A stretch of DNA of 63,483 bases from NCBI GenBank assembly GCA_001898855.1, contig MKVN01000039.1, forward strand, positions 1-63,483, in the 5' to 3' direction. A model generated the notes under the pieces. It had not been told where the DNA came from, searched no databases, and saw only the letters and a program-made list of their open reading frames with translations. The position numbers and the translations under genes are program-made. Positions 34,276 to 43,060 of this stretch are shown here, piece after piece. Every line of letters starts with the position of its first letter. Position 1 is the first letter of the stretch. The stretch comes from Micrococcales bacterium 73-13 (GTDB taxonomy: Bacteria > Actinomycetota > Actinomycetes > Actinomycetales > Microbacteriaceae).

Positions 34276-35715
34276 ATGAGTGAGGCCATCGCACCGGCCC
34301 CTGCGCAATTGATCGACCGCCCCGAGATCGAGGGTCTCGGCCAGTACGAGTTCGGCTGGCACGACCCCGACGTCGCCGGGGCCTCCGCCCGACGCGGCCT
34401 GTCCGAGGCGGTGGTGCGCGACATCTCCGCGCTGAAGGACGAACCGGAGTCGATGCTGAAGCACCGGCTGCGCGGCCTCGCGCTCTTCCAGCGCAAGCCC
34501 ATGCCGTCCTGGGGCGCTGACCTCGGCGACATCGACTTCGAGAACATCAAGTACTTCGTGCGCTCCACCGAGCGCCAGGCGGGCAGCTGGGAGGAGCTCC
34601 CGGAGGACATCAAGAACACGTACGAGCGGCTCGGCATCCCCGAGGCGGAGCGCCAGCGCCTGGTCGCCGGCGTCGCCGCGCAGTACGAGTCCGAGGTCGT
34701 CTACCACCAGATCAACGAGGAGCTCGAGCGCCAGGGCGTCGTCTTCATGGACACCGACACCGCGCTCAAGGAGCACCCCGAGTTCTTCGACGAGTACTTC
34801 GGCACGGTGATCCCGGCGGGCGACAACAAGTTCGCGGCGCTGAACACGGCGGTCTGGTCGGGCGGCTCCTTCGTCTACGTGCCGCCCGGCGTGCACGTCG
34901 AGATCCCGCTGCAGGCCTACTTCCGGATCAACACGGAGAACATGGGCCAGTTCGAGCGGACGCTGATCATCGCCGACGAGGGCTCCTACGTGCACTACAT
35001 CGAGGGCTGCACGGCGCCGATCTACCAGTCCGACTCGCTGCACTCCGCGGTCGTCGAGATCATCGTGAAGAAGAACGCCCGCGTGCGCTACACGACGATC
35101 CAGAACTGGTCGACGAACGTCTACAACCTCGTCACCAAGCGGGCCGTCGCCCACGAGGGCGCGACGATGGAGTGGATCGACGGGAACATCGGCTCCAAGG
35201 TCACCATGAAGTACCCGTCGGTCTACCTCGTCGGCGAGCACGCCAAGGGCGAGACGCTGTCGGTCGCGTTCGCCGGCCCGGGCCAGCACCAGGACGCCGG
35301 CGCGAAGATGATCCACCTCGCCCCGAACACGACGAGCTCGATCATCAGCAAGTCGATCGCGCGCGGGGGCGGGCGGGCCGGCTACCGCGGCGAGGTCCGC
35401 GTCGAGCCGGGCGCGCACCACGCGGCGAACACCGTGCGCTGCGACGCGCTGCTGGTCGACACGATCTCCCGCTCCGACACCTACCCGGCGATCGACATCC
35501 GCGTCGACGACGCGCAGCTCGGCCACGAGGCGACCGTCTCCCGGGTGAGCGAGGAGCAGCTCTTCTACCTGCAGTCCCGCGGCGTGCCCGAGGACGAGGC
35601 GATGGCGATGATCGTGCGCGGCTTCATCGAGCCGATCGCCAGGGAGCTGCCGATGGAGTACGCGATGGAGCTGAACAAGCTCATCGAGATGAACATGGAA
35701 GGCTCGGTGGGCTGA
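34276..35715 (+). CDS. sufB: Fe-S cluster assembly protein SufB
   Basis: 479 residues. SufB is the scaffold subunit of the SufBCD complex, where Fe-S clusters are built. The beta-helix core is evident ([24 protein letters not shown] in outline, then [13 protein letters not shown] and the C-terminal family block [32 protein letters not shown]). The Cys in EGCTAP is the persulfide-accepting region and the VRCDAL Cys lies later. The ATG follows AGAGGAAG at good spacing; a GTG 18 bp earlier is in frame but less well placed. Confidence 0.96.
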   Translation: MSEAIAPAPAQLIDRPEIEGLGQYEFGWHDPDVAGASARRGLSEAVVRDISALKDEPESMLKHRLRGLALFQRKPMPSWGADLGDIDFENIKYFVRSTERQAGSWEELPEDIKNTYERLGIPEAERQRLVAGVAAQYESEVVYHQINEELERQGVVFMDTDTALKEHPEFFDEYFGTVIPAGDNKFAALNTAVWSGGSFVYVPPGVHVEIPLQAYFRINTENMGQFERTLIIADEGSYVHYIEGCTAPIYQSDSLHSAVVEIIVKKNARVRYTTIQNWSTNVYNLVTKRAVAHEGATMEWIDGNIGSKVTMKYPSVYLVGEHAKGETLSVAFAGPGQHQDAGAKMIHLAPNTTSSIISKSIARGGGRAGYRGEVRVEPGAHHAANTVRCDALLVDTISRSDTYPAIDIRVDDAQLGHEATVSRVSEEQLFYLQSRGVPEDEAMAMIVRGFIEPIARELPMEYAMELNKLIEMNMEGSVG

Positions 35716-35719
35716 GCCC

Positions 35720-36787
35720 ATGGAACCGCACTCGCACGGCGGCGACGCCGCAGGCTGGATCACGCCCGTACAGACCCGGGACGAGCGCCCCTGGTCCTAC
35801 GATCCCGCCGACTTCGGCGCGCCCGTCCGCACCGATCCGGCCTGGCGCTACTCCGACCTCGACCGGCTCGCCCCGCTCTTCGACGCCTCCGGCGTGACCG
35901 GGGCGACGGTCGCCGACGGCGACTTCCGCCCCGAGGACCTGGTCTCCGCGATCGCCCTGCAGCGCGCCGTCCCGCGGCGCCTCGTCGCCGACGGCCGGCT
36001 GGACGTCGAGGTGCGCGCCGACGGCGACGCGGTCCGCGCCGAGCACCTCGTGATCGAGGCGCCGGAGCAGGCCGTGGCGACCGTGGTCATCGAGCACGCC
36101 GGCGCCGGCGCGCTCGCCGAGAACGTCGAGATCCTGGTGCGCCCCGGCGCCGAGCTCACGCTCGTCACCCTGCAGCTCTGGGACGACGGCGCCGTGCACT
36201 CGGCGTCGCACCAGGCCGTCGTGCAGCGCGGGGCGACCCTCAAGCACGTCGTCGTCACGCTCGGCGGGGCCGCGGTCCGGGTCAACCCGAGCATCCGCCT
36301 GGAGGGCGACGGGGCGCAGGCGCAGCTGCTCGGCCTCGCCTTCGCCGATGCCGGCCAGCACTTCGAGTCGCAGGTCTTCCTGCACCACGTCGGGCGGCAC
36401 ACCCGCGGCAACGTGACCTACAAGGGCGCGCTGCAGGGCGCCTCGGCCCGCACCGTGTGGATCGGCGACGTCCTGATCGGCCCGGACGCGACCGGCACCG
36501 ACACCTACGAGCAGAACCGCAACCTGGTGCTCACCGAGGGCGCGCGCGCCGACTCGATCCCGAACCTGGAGATCGAGACCGGCGAGATCGAGGGCGCCGG
36601 TCACGCCTCGGCGACCGGGCGGTTCGACGACGAGCAGCTGTTCTACCTCCGCGCGCGAGGGATCCCCGAGGCCGAGGCCCGCCGCCTCGTCGTGCTCGGC
36701 TTCCTCGCGGAGGTCATCCAGCAGATCCCCGACGCGGCGCTGCAGGAGCGGCTCACCGCGGCCGTGGAGCGGGAGCTGGGCCGATGA
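35720..36787 (+). CDS. sufD: Fe-S cluster assembly protein SufD
   Basis: 355 residues, paralogue of SufB and part of SufBC2D. Beta-helix repeats fill the centre (HLVIEAPEQAVATVVIEH, ELTLVTLQLWDDGAVHS) and the C-terminus has GHASATGRFDDEQLFYLRARGIPEAEARRLV, with the conserved His at its head. It starts 4 bp after sufB and overlaps the Rieske gene by 4 bp (ATGA). Confidence 0.94.
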   Translation: MEPHSHGGDAAGWITPVQTRDERPWSYDPADFGAPVRTDPAWRYSDLDRLAPLFDASGVTGATVADGDFRPEDLVSAIALQRAVPRRLVADGRLDVEVRADGDAVRAEHLVIEAPEQAVATVVIEHAGAGALAENVEILVRPGAELTLVTLQLWDDGAVHSASHQAVVQRGATLKHVVVTLGGAAVRVNPSIRLEGDGAQAQLLGLAFADAGQHFESQVFLHHVGRHTRGNVTYKGALQGASARTVWIGDVLIGPDATGTDTYEQNRNLVLTEGARADSIPNLEIETGEIEGAGHASATGRFDDEQLFYLRARGIPEAEARRLVVLGFLAEVIQQIPDAALQERLTAAVERELGR

Positions 36788-37122
36788 GCGCCGTGGAGGT
36801 CGCGACGCTCGGGGAGCTCGCCCCGAACTCCGCCAAGCGGGTCGTGCTCGACGGCTTCCCGATCGCGGTGGTGCGCGACTCGGACGGCACGGTGCACGCG
36901 ATCGGCGACCGCTGCTCGCACGGCGAGGTGTCGCTCTCGGACGGCTTCGTCGAGGACGGCACGATCGAGTGCTGGGCGCACGGATCGCTGTTCGACCTGC
37001 GCAGCGGGATCCCGCTGACGCTCCCGGCCTACGAGCCGGTCCCGGTGTTCGAGGTCACGGTCAGGGACGACGGCGTCGTCCTCGTCGACCCCGAGAAGAC
37101 GATCGTCGTTGAGGAGAACTGA
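36784..37122 (+). CDS. Rieske-type [2Fe-2S] ferredoxin of the suf operon
   Basis: 112 residues. A single Rieske domain with C44-x-H46 (RCSHGEVSL) and C63-x2-H66 (ECWAHGSLFDL) as the two pairs of [2Fe-2S] ligands. It is soluble and of the type named non-heme iron oxygenase ferredoxin subunit, which often sits between sufD and sufC in actinobacteria. Its role in cluster assembly is unproven; electron supply is a reasonable guess. Overlaps sufD by 4 bp and precedes sufC by 1 bp. Confidence 0.92.
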   Translation: MSAVEVATLGELAPNSAKRVVLDGFPIAVVRDSDGTVHAIGDRCSHGEVSLSDGFVEDGTIECWAHGSLFDLRSGIPLTLPAYEPVPVFEVTVRDDGVVLVDPEKTIVVEEN

Positions 37123-37123
37123 C

Positions 37124-37894
37124 ATGTCCACGCTCGAGATCCAGGACCTGCGCGTCAGCGTCGCGACCGACCAGGGGCCGAAGGAGATCCTGAAGGGCCT
37201 CGACCTGGTCGTCCGCGAGGGCGAGACGCACGCCATCATGGGGCCGAACGGCGCCGGCAAGTCGACGCTCGGCTACGCCCTCGCCGGCCACCCGAAGTAC
37301 TCCGTCGACGGCGGCAGCGTGACGCTCGACGGCCAGGACGTGCTCGCGATGAGCATCGACGAGCGGGCCAGGGCGGGACTGTTCCTCGCGATGCAGTACC
37401 CGGTGGAGATCCCCGGGGTGAAGGTCGCCGACTTCCTGCGCACCGCGAAGACGTCGCTCTCGGGCGAGGCGCCGCCGATCCGCGCCTGGATCAAGGACGT
37501 CCGCGGCGCCATGGAGCACCTGCGGATGGACCGCTCCTTCGCCGAGCGGAACGTCAACGAGGGATTCTCCGGCGGCGAGAAGAAGCGCCACGAGATCCTG
37601 CAGCTGGAGCTGCTGAAGCCGAGGTTCGCGATCCTCGACGAGACCGACTCCGGCCTCGACGTCGACGCCCTCAAGGTGGTCTCGGAGGGCGTCAACCGGG
37701 CCAGGGAGGCGACCGGCCTCGGCGTCGTCCTCATCACGCACTACACCCGGATCCTGCGCTACATCCGCCCGGACTTCGTGCACGTGCTCGTCGACGGCCG
37801 CGTCGCGGAGGAGGGCGGCCCGGAGCTCGCCGACCGGCTCGAGGAGGAGGGCTACGACCGGTTCCTGGCGGCGGCCGCCGAAGAGAACGCGTAG
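37124..37894 (+). CDS. sufC: Fe-S assembly ATPase SufC
   Basis: 256 residues, cytosolic ABC ATPase that drives SufBD. Walker A GPNGAGKSTLGYALAG, Q-loop region MQYPVEIPGV, signature FSGGEKKRHEI, Walker B FAILDETDSGLD and H-loop ITHYTRIL are all present. The D-to-T spacing of the DETDSGLD motif is typical of SufC. The stop codon is part of the -10 box of the next gene. Confidence 0.96.
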   Translation: MSTLEIQDLRVSVATDQGPKEILKGLDLVVREGETHAIMGPNGAGKSTLGYALAGHPKYSVDGGSVTLDGQDVLAMSIDERARAGLFLAMQYPVEIPGVKVADFLRTAKTSLSGEAPPIRAWIKDVRGAMEHLRMDRSFAERNVNEGFSGGEKKRHEILQLELLKPRFAILDETDSGLDVDALKVVSEGVNRAREATGLGVVLITHYTRILRYIRPDFVHVLVDGRVAEEGGPELADRLEEEGYDRFLAAAAEENA

Positions 37895-37897
37895 CCT
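37892..37897 (+). promoter_or_regulatory. -10 element, leaderless promoter of sufT
   Basis: TAGCCT includes the sufC stop TAG and ends 6 nt before the GTG at 37904. sufT may thus be read both in the operon and separately. Confidence 0.5.
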
Positions 37898-37903
37898 GGG
37901 ATC

Positions 37904-38230
37904 GTGCCAACCGCACTCGAGCCGCAGCTCTTCGACCAGGTCGAGGAGGCGCTGAAGGACGTCGTCGACCCCGAGCTCGGGGTCAACATCGTCGACCTCG
38001 GCCTGATCTACGACCTGTCGCTCGGCGACGAGCAGGAGCTCATCATCTCCATGACGCTGACCTCGGCGGGCTGCCCGCTCACCGACGTCATCGAGGAGGA
38101 CACCGCGCAGGCCCTGGACGGGGTCGTCGGCGCGTTCCGCATCAACTGGGTGTGGATGCCGCCGTGGGGCCCCGAGCGCATCACCGAGGACGGCCGCGAC
38201 ATGATGCGCGCGCTGGGCTTCTCGATCTAG
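37904..38230 (+). CDS. sufT: MIP18/DUF59 metal-sulfur cluster factor SufT
   Basis: 108 residues. DUF59 proteins mature Fe-S proteins; SufT acts under high iron demand in Gram-positives. Family blocks are VVDPELGVNIVDLGLIYD, MTLTSAGCPLTD (conserved Cys) and the C-terminal VWMPPWGPERITEDGRDMMRALGF. Last gene of the suf run. It converges on bioY. Confidence 0.92.
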   Translation: MPTALEPQLFDQVEEALKDVVDPELGVNIVDLGLIYDLSLGDEQELIISMTLTSAGCPLTDVIEEDTAQALDGVVGAFRINWVWMPPWGPERITEDGRDMMRALGFSI

Positions 38231-38246
38231 CCCGGTCTATCCCGCT

Positions 38247-38864
38247 CTAGCCGCGGTCCCTGCCGCGCTCGAGGCGGCGCACGCCCCACCAGGCCGCCGG
38301 CAGCAGCGCCCCGGCGATCAGCGCCTTGACCGCGTCCCCGACCAGGAACGGCGTGAGCCCCCAGGCGAGCACCTGCTCCGGCGTGCCCCGCGTGACCGCG
38401 GCGAGCCAGGGGAGCCCGACCGCGTAGATCACGACCTCCGCGGCGAGGAAGGCGAGCAGCGCCATCCAGATGGTGCGGTCCCAGCGCAGCCGGGCGAGCC
38501 AGCCGACGAGTGCGGCCGCGAGCACCATGCCGATGACGTAGCCGAAGCTCGGCGCGCCGAGCCAGGCGAGGCCCGACAGGTGGCCGCCGTCGGCGGTCGG
38601 GGCCGAGATCGGGGCGCCGAGGAGGCCGACCACCGCGTACAGCGCGATCGCCGCCGCGCCCCGGGCCCAGCCGAGCGAGGCGCCGACGAGCAGCGCGGCG
38701 AGGGTCTGCCCGGTGATCGGCACCGGCCACATCGGCACGACCAGCTGCGCGAGCGCCGCGGTGAGCCCCGCTCCGGCCACGACCAGCAGCGCGTCCGTCG
38801 CGATCGAGCGGGGGACGATGCGGTCGATGATGACGGTGCGGGGCGCGAGGGCCGTTGTGGTCAT
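38247..38864 (-). CDS. bioY: Biotin transporter BioY (ECF S component)
   Basis: 205 residues with six transmembrane helices. BioY is the biotin-binding S subunit of ECF transporters. Diagnostic segments are VPMWPVPITGQTLAALLVGASLGW and GGHLSGLAWLGAPSFGYVIGM. No bioM/bioN (EcfA/EcfT) genes adjoin, so it would use a shared ECF module elsewhere or act alone. ATG at 38864 with a leaderless -10 6 nt upstream. Confidence 0.93.
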   Translation of the reverse strand: MTTTALAPRTVIIDRIVPRSIATDALLVVAGAGLTAALAQLVVPMWPVPITGQTLAALLVGASLGWARGAAAIALYAVVGLLGAPISAPTADGGHLSGLAWLGAPSFGYVIGMVLAAALVGWLARLRWDRTIWMALLAFLAAEVVIYAVGLPWLAAVTRGTPEQVLAWGLTPFLVGDAVKALIAGALLPAAWWGVRRLERGRDRG

Positions 38865-38870
38865 GCCGGT

Positions 38871-38876
38871 AGACTA
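38871..38876 (-). promoter_or_regulatory. -10 element, leaderless promoter of bioY
   Basis: Minus-strand TAGTCT ends 6 nt before the ATG at 38864. The complementary strand reads TAGACT one base over, but no start codon follows it closely. Confidence 0.6.
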
Positions 38877-38934
38877 GTCGGCCGGTCCCGCCGCATCCGG
38901 TTGTGCCATTCCGATACGTTCCGAGAGGCTTCCT

Positions 38935-40533
38935 GTGCTCGCCGTCACCGACCTCGAGATCCGGGTCGGGGCGAGGACCCTCATGTCCGGCGTCACCTTC
39001 CGGGTCGACCGGGGGGACAAGATCGGCCTGGTCGGGCGCAACGGCGCCGGCAAGACGACCCTGACGAAGACGCTCGCCGGAGAGGGCGGTCCGTCGTCCG
39101 GGACGATCCAGCGCACCGGCGAGATCGGCTATCTGCCGCAGGACCCTCGCAGCGGCGACCCGGAGCAGACCGCCAGGACGCGGATCCTGGACGCCCGCGG
39201 CCTCGGCGCCATCGCGCTCGAGCTCCAGGCCGCGACCGCCGAGATGGGGGACGCCGACCCGGCGATCGCGGATCGCGCGATGCGGCGGTTCTCCCGGCTC
39301 ACCGACGAGTTCGAGGCGCGCGGCGGCTACGCCGCGGAGGCGGTCGCGGCGACCATCGCGTCGAACCTCGCGCTGCCCGACCGGATCCTCGACCAGCCGC
39401 TGCGAACCCTTTCCGGTGGTCAGCGGCGGCGCATCGAGCTCGCGCGCATCCTGTTCTCCGAGGCCGACACGATGATCCTCGACGAGCCGACGAACCACCT
39501 CGACGCCGACTCGGTGGTCTGGCTCCGGGAGTTCCTGAAGGGCTACCAGGGCGGGCTCATCGTCATCTCGCACGACGTCGAGCTGGTCGGCCAGACCGTG
39601 AACAAGGTGTTCTACCTGGACGCGAACCGCCAGGTCATCGACCAGTACAACATGGGCTGGAAGCACTACCTGCGCCAGCGCGAGGCGGACGAGGAGCGCC
39701 GCCGCAAGGAGCGGGCGAACGCCGAGAAGAAGGCGACCGCGCTGCAGCTGCAGGCGGCGAGGTTCGGCGCGAAGGCGTCGAAGGCGGCGGCGGCCCACCA
39801 GATGATGGCGAGGGCGGAGCGGCTGCTCGCGGGGCTCGAGGAGGTGCGCGTCGCCGACCGGGTCGCGAAGCTGCGCTTCCCGGAGCCGGCGCCGTGCGGC
39901 AGGACGCCGCTGACCGGCCACAACCTCTCCAAGTCCTACGGCTCCCTGGAGATCTTCACGGCCGTCGACCTCGCGATCGACCGCGGCTCGAAGGTCGTCG
40001 TGCTCGGCCTCAACGGCGCGGGGAAGACGACGCTGCTGCGCATCCTCGCCGGGGTGGACCGCCCGGACACCGGCGCGGTCGACCACGGGCACGGCCTGCG
40101 CATCGGCTACTACGCCCAGGAGCACGAGACCCTCGACGTGAGGCGGTCGGTGCTGGAGAACATGCTGAGCGCCTCGCCGGACCTGAACGCCGGGCACGCG
40201 CGCAGCGTCCTCGGCCAGTTCCTGTTCACCGGCGACGACGTCGACAAGCCGGCCGGCGTGCTCTCCGGCGGGGAGAAGACCCGGCTCGCGCTCGCCATGA
40301 TCGTGGTCTCCGGCGCGAACGTGCTGCTGCTGGACGAGCCGACGAACAACCTCGACCCGGCCAGCCGCCAGGAGGTCCTCTCCGCCCTGGCCTCGTACGC
40401 CGGCGCCGTGGTCCTCGTCTCGCACGATCCGGGGGCCGTCGAGGCGCTCGGACCGGAGCGGGTGCTCATCCTGCCGGACGGCGTCGAGGACCTGTGGGGC
40501 CGCGACTACCAGGAGCTCGTCGAGCTCGCCTGA
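38935..40533 (+). CDS. ABC-F family ATPase
   Basis: 532 residues with two ABC ATPase domains and no membrane segment. Domain 1 has [32 protein letters not shown] and DEPTNHLD; the linker (about 240-300) is charged and helical (EEDERRRKERANAEKK style); domain 2 has [29 protein letters not shown] and DEPTNNLDP. ABC-F proteins act on ribosomes as translation factors, some conferring antibiotic protection; this one looks like the housekeeping class. GTG start with GAGAGG 7-12 nt upstream. Confidence 0.9.
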   Translation: MLAVTDLEIRVGARTLMSGVTFRVDRGDKIGLVGRNGAGKTTLTKTLAGEGGPSSGTIQRTGEIGYLPQDPRSGDPEQTARTRILDARGLGAIALELQAATAEMGDADPAIADRAMRRFSRLTDEFEARGGYAAEAVAATIASNLALPDRILDQPLRTLSGGQRRRIELARILFSEADTMILDEPTNHLDADSVVWLREFLKGYQGGLIVISHDVELVGQTVNKVFYLDANRQVIDQYNMGWKHYLRQREADEERRRKERANAEKKATALQLQAARFGAKASKAAAAHQMMARAERLLAGLEEVRVADRVAKLRFPEPAPCGRTPLTGHNLSKSYGSLEIFTAVDLAIDRGSKVVVLGLNGAGKTTLLRILAGVDRPDTGAVDHGHGLRIGYYAQEHETLDVRRSVLENMLSASPDLNAGHARSVLGQFLFTGDDVDKPAGVLSGGEKTRLALAMIVVSGANVLLLDEPTNNLDPASRQEVLSALASYAGAVVLVSHDPGAVEALGPERVLILPDGVEDLWGRDYQELVELA

Positions 40534-40540
40534 GCGGCCG

Positions 40541-41359
40541 TCACTCGACGCGGTCGAGCAGGGCGTCCTCCTCCGCGGCGTCCCGGTCGCGGCGCTTCGG
40601 CCGCGGCACATGGCCCTCGCGACGCGCCCGGCGCTCGTTGAGGATCGCCCAGAGGAGCGCGGCGGCGGCGAACAGCGCGAACAGGATCCACTGCACCGCG
40701 TAGGACAGGTGCGGCCCGGGGTCCGGCTCCGGTCGGGTCGCGAGCGCCGGGGTCGGCACCGCGGGCTGCTCGGAGACGAGCATGCCGTAGGCGCCGGTGT
40801 GCACCCCCGGCAGCCCGATCGTCGCGGCGATCAGCGGCAGCTCGATGGTCGCGACCTGACCCGGCGGCGCGGAGCGGCCCGGCACGCCGGGCTCGCCGGC
40901 CTTGAGCCGCGCGACCACCGTCACCGGGCCCTCCGGAGCCGGCGGCACGTAGTCGGGCACCTCCGCCTGCGTCTCGCCGGCCGGCACCCAGCCGCGGTCG
41001 ACGACGAGCACCCCGCGGCCGCCGGCCAGCACCAGCGGCACGAGCACCTCGAAGCCGTTGCGGCCGTCGCGCGGCCGCGCGCGCACCAGCAGCTGCTGCG
41101 CCGTGTCGTACTCGCCGGAGACCTCGACCGGAGTCCAGGTGTCGGCGGCGTCGAACGGCGCCTCGGGCGAGGCGAGCACCGTCCCGAGCGGGACGGGGGC
41201 CGCGTCCCAGTTGTCGACGACCTGCCGGATGCGCTCGTGCGCCTCCTCGTTCCGCGCGAACTGCCACCAGGACAGCAGGCCGCAGACGACGGCGAAGACC
41301 ATCACGAGCGCCGCGTAGCCGAGCCAGCGGCGCGGCCCGGCGAGGACTAGTCGAGCCAC
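40541..41359 (-). CDS. SURF1-family cytochrome oxidase assembly protein
   Basis: 272 residues. Two transmembrane helices frame an extracytoplasmic domain: WLGYAALVMVFAVVCGLLSWWQFARNEE near the N-terminus in outline, and YAVQWILFALFAAAALLWAI near the C-terminus. FEVLVPLVLAGGRGVLVVDRGWVPAG is the SURF1 signature (RGW). SURF1 helps insert heme a into cytochrome oxidase, which fits the heme a pathway encoded at 32388-34203. The GTG start overlaps the DUF3099 gene by 13 bp. Confidence 0.9.
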   Translation of the reverse strand: MARLVLAGPRRWLGYAALVMVFAVVCGLLSWWQFARNEEAHERIRQVVDNWDAAPVPLGTVLASPEAPFDAADTWTPVEVSGEYDTAQQLLVRARPRDGRNGFEVLVPLVLAGGRGVLVVDRGWVPAGETQAEVPDYVPPAPEGPVTVVARLKAGEPGVPGRSAPPGQVATIELPLIAATIGLPGVHTGAYGMLVSEQPAVPTPALATRPEPDPGPHLSYAVQWILFALFAAAALLWAILNERRARREGHVPRPKRRDRDAAEEDALLDRVE

Positions 41360-41619
41360 GAACGCGGGATCTCGAGCGGGCCGGGGGCCTCCGGCTCCTC
41401 GCGCGGCGAGACGCGCGAGACGTTCGCGATCACGACGGCGATGTACGGGAGCACGACGGCGCCGACGAGGCAGAGCAGCTGCCACCAGCCGGTGACGAAC
41501 AGGCAGCCGAGCACGCAGACGACGCGGATCGACATCGTCACGGTGTACATGACGAAGCGGCGGCGCTGGTCCGCCGACGGCGAGACCGGGAGCGCCGTGA
41601 TCGCGATCGGGCGGCCCAT
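41347..41619 (-). CDS. DUF3099 membrane protein
   Basis: 90 residues with two transmembrane helices (VVCVLGCLFVTGWWQLLCLVGAVVLPYIAVVIAN region) preceded by the DUF3099 signature ITALPVSPSADQRRRFVMYTVTMSIR. Function unknown. It is conserved beside fabG and SURF1 genes in related actinobacteria. ATG at 41619 is supported by TACCCT 6 nt upstream. Confidence 0.88.
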   Translation of the reverse strand: MGRPIAITALPVSPSADQRRRFVMYTVTMSIRVVCVLGCLFVTGWWQLLCLVGAVVLPYIAVVIANVSRVSPREEPEAPGPLEIPRSWLD

Positions 41620-41625
41620 GCCCCC

Positions 41626-41631
41626 AGGGTA
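41626..41631 (-). promoter_or_regulatory. -10 element, leaderless promoter of the DUF3099-SURF1 pair
   Basis: Minus-strand TACCCT ends 6 nt before the ATG at 41619. Confidence 0.55.
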
Positions 41632-41654
41632 CGCCGTCTCCCCGACGCGGACCC

Positions 41655-41660
41655 TAGGGT
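41655..41660 (+). promoter_or_regulatory. -10 element, leaderless promoter of the fabG-like gene
   Basis: TAGGGT ends 6 nt before the ATG at 41667, 24 bp from the opposing -10 of the DUF3099 gene. Confidence 0.6.
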
Positions 41661-41666
41661 TGACGC

Positions 41667-42374
41667 ATGGCAGACAGAGTGGTCCTGATCACCGGCGGGA
41701 ACCGCGGCATCGGCCGGGCGATCGCGGAGGCCTTCGTCGCGGCCGGCCATCGCGTGGCCGTCACCGCGCGGAGCGGCGAGGGACCGGCCGGCACGCTCAC
41801 CGTGCGCGCGGACGTGACCGACGGCGCGAGCCTCGACGCGGCGTTCGCCGAGGTCGAGTCGCGGCTGGGGCCGGTCGAGGTGCTCGTCGCGAACGCCGGC
41901 GTGACGAGGGACACGCTGCTGCTGCGGATGTCCGACGAGGAGTTCGAGACCGTCCTCGACACCAATCTGAGCGGCGCGTTCCGCGTCGTCAAGCGCGCCG
42001 CGAAGGGGATGCTCAAGGCGCGATGGGGACGCGTCGTGCTCATCTCCAGCGTCGTCGGCCTGCTCGGCTCCGCGGGCCAGATCAACTACGCGGCGTCGAA
42101 GTCCGGCCTGATCGGCATCGCGCGCTCGCTGACCCGCGAGCTCGGCTCGCGCGGCATCACCGCGAACGTCGTCGCGCCCGGCTTCATCGAGACCGACATG
42201 ACCGCCGCGCTGCCGGAGGAGACGCAGGCGCAGTACCGCGCGCAGATCCCGGCCGGCCGCTTCGCGACCGCGGAGGAGGTCGCCAGGGTCGTGGTCTGGC
42301 TCGCCGGCGACGACGCCGCGTACATCTCGGGCGCCGTCATCCCGGTCGACGGCGGGCTCGGCATGGGCCACTAG
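41667..42374 (+). CDS. fabG: 3-oxoacyl-ACP reductase, FabG/MabA-like
   Basis: 235 residues, SDR family. Cofactor motif TGGNRGIG (about 9-16), NAG (VANAGVTRD), catalytic Ser in LISSVVGLLGSAGQ, YxxxK in INYAASKSGL, and the C-terminal VVAPGFIETDMT and SGAVIPVDGGLGMGH. The short form with ITGGNRGIGRAIAEAF resembles mycobacterial FabG1/MabA, the NADPH-dependent second step of fatty acid elongation. It converges on serB with 9 bp between stops. Confidence 0.9.
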   Translation: MADRVVLITGGNRGIGRAIAEAFVAAGHRVAVTARSGEGPAGTLTVRADVTDGASLDAAFAEVESRLGPVEVLVANAGVTRDTLLLRMSDEEFETVLDTNLSGAFRVVKRAAKGMLKARWGRVVLISSVVGLLGSAGQINYAASKSGLIGIARSLTRELGSRGITANVVAPGFIETDMTAALPEETQAQYRAQIPAGRFATAEEVARVVVWLAGDDAAYISGAVIPVDGGLGMGH

Positions 42375-42383
42375 GCCCGGCCG

Positions 42384-43022
42384 TCAGCCCCGCAGGCCGA
42401 GCAGGCCGAGCACCGCGGACAGGTCGCGCACGTCGAGCGCGAGGTCGGCGGCGGCGCGCACCCGCGGCTTCGCGTCGAAGGCGATCGAGAGCCCGGCCCG
42501 AGCCATCATGCCGAGGTCGTTCGCCCCGTCGCCGATCGCGACCGTGCGTGCGCGCGGCAGGCCGGCCGCGGCCGCCCACTCGTCGAGGGCCGCGGCCTTC
42601 GCCGCGGCGTCCACGACCGGACCGTCGACCAGCCCGGTCAGCCGGCCGTCGGCCGTCGCGAGCCGGTTCGCCCGCCAGGCGTCGAGCCCGAGGTCCGTCG
42701 CGAGCGGGTCGAGCACCTCGTGGAAGCCGCCGGAGACCGCGGCGATCATGCCGCCGGCGGCATGCACGCCGGCGATCAGCTCCGGCACCCCGGCCGTGAC
42801 GCGCACCTCGGCGCGCACCTCGTCGAGCACCGAGACCGGGAGACCGGCGAGGGTCGCCACCCTGGCGTGCAGCGACTCGGCGAAGTCGAGCTCGCCGCGC
42901 ATCGCCCGCTCGGTCACCGCCGCGACCTCGGCCCGGACTCCGGCACGGTCGGCGATGAGCTCGATGACCTCGTCCTCGACGAGGGTCGAGTCGACGTCGA
43001 GGACGACGAGCAGGCGCGGCAC
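42384..43022 (-). CDS. serB: Phosphoserine phosphatase
   Basis: 212 residues, HAD superfamily. Final step of serine synthesis. HAD motif I is DVDSTLVEDEVI (Asp nucleophile), motif II AVSGGF, motif III includes AAAKAAALDEW, and motif IV is IGDGANDLGMMARAGLSIAF. There is no ACT domain; this is the short form. GTG start at 43022. An upstream CAGAAT 6 nt away is a possible but weaker -10. Confidence 0.93.
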   Translation of the reverse strand: MPRLLVVLDVDSTLVEDEVIELIADRAGVRAEVAAVTERAMRGELDFAESLHARVATLAGLPVSVLDEVRAEVRVTAGVPELIAGVHAAGGMIAAVSGGFHEVLDPLATDLGLDAWRANRLATADGRLTGLVDGPVVDAAAKAAALDEWAAAAGLPRARTVAIGDGANDLGMMARAGLSIAFDAKPRVRAAADLALDVRDLSAVLGLLGLRG

Positions 43023-43028
43023 CCGACC

Positions 43029-43034
43029 ATTCTG
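43029..43034 (-). promoter_or_regulatory. possible -10 element of serB
   Basis: Minus-strand CAGAAT ends 6 nt before the GTG at 43022; the first base differs from the TANNNT pattern. Confidence 0.35.
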
Positions 43035-43060
43035 CCCATTCCGGGCCCGCGGGACGGACG

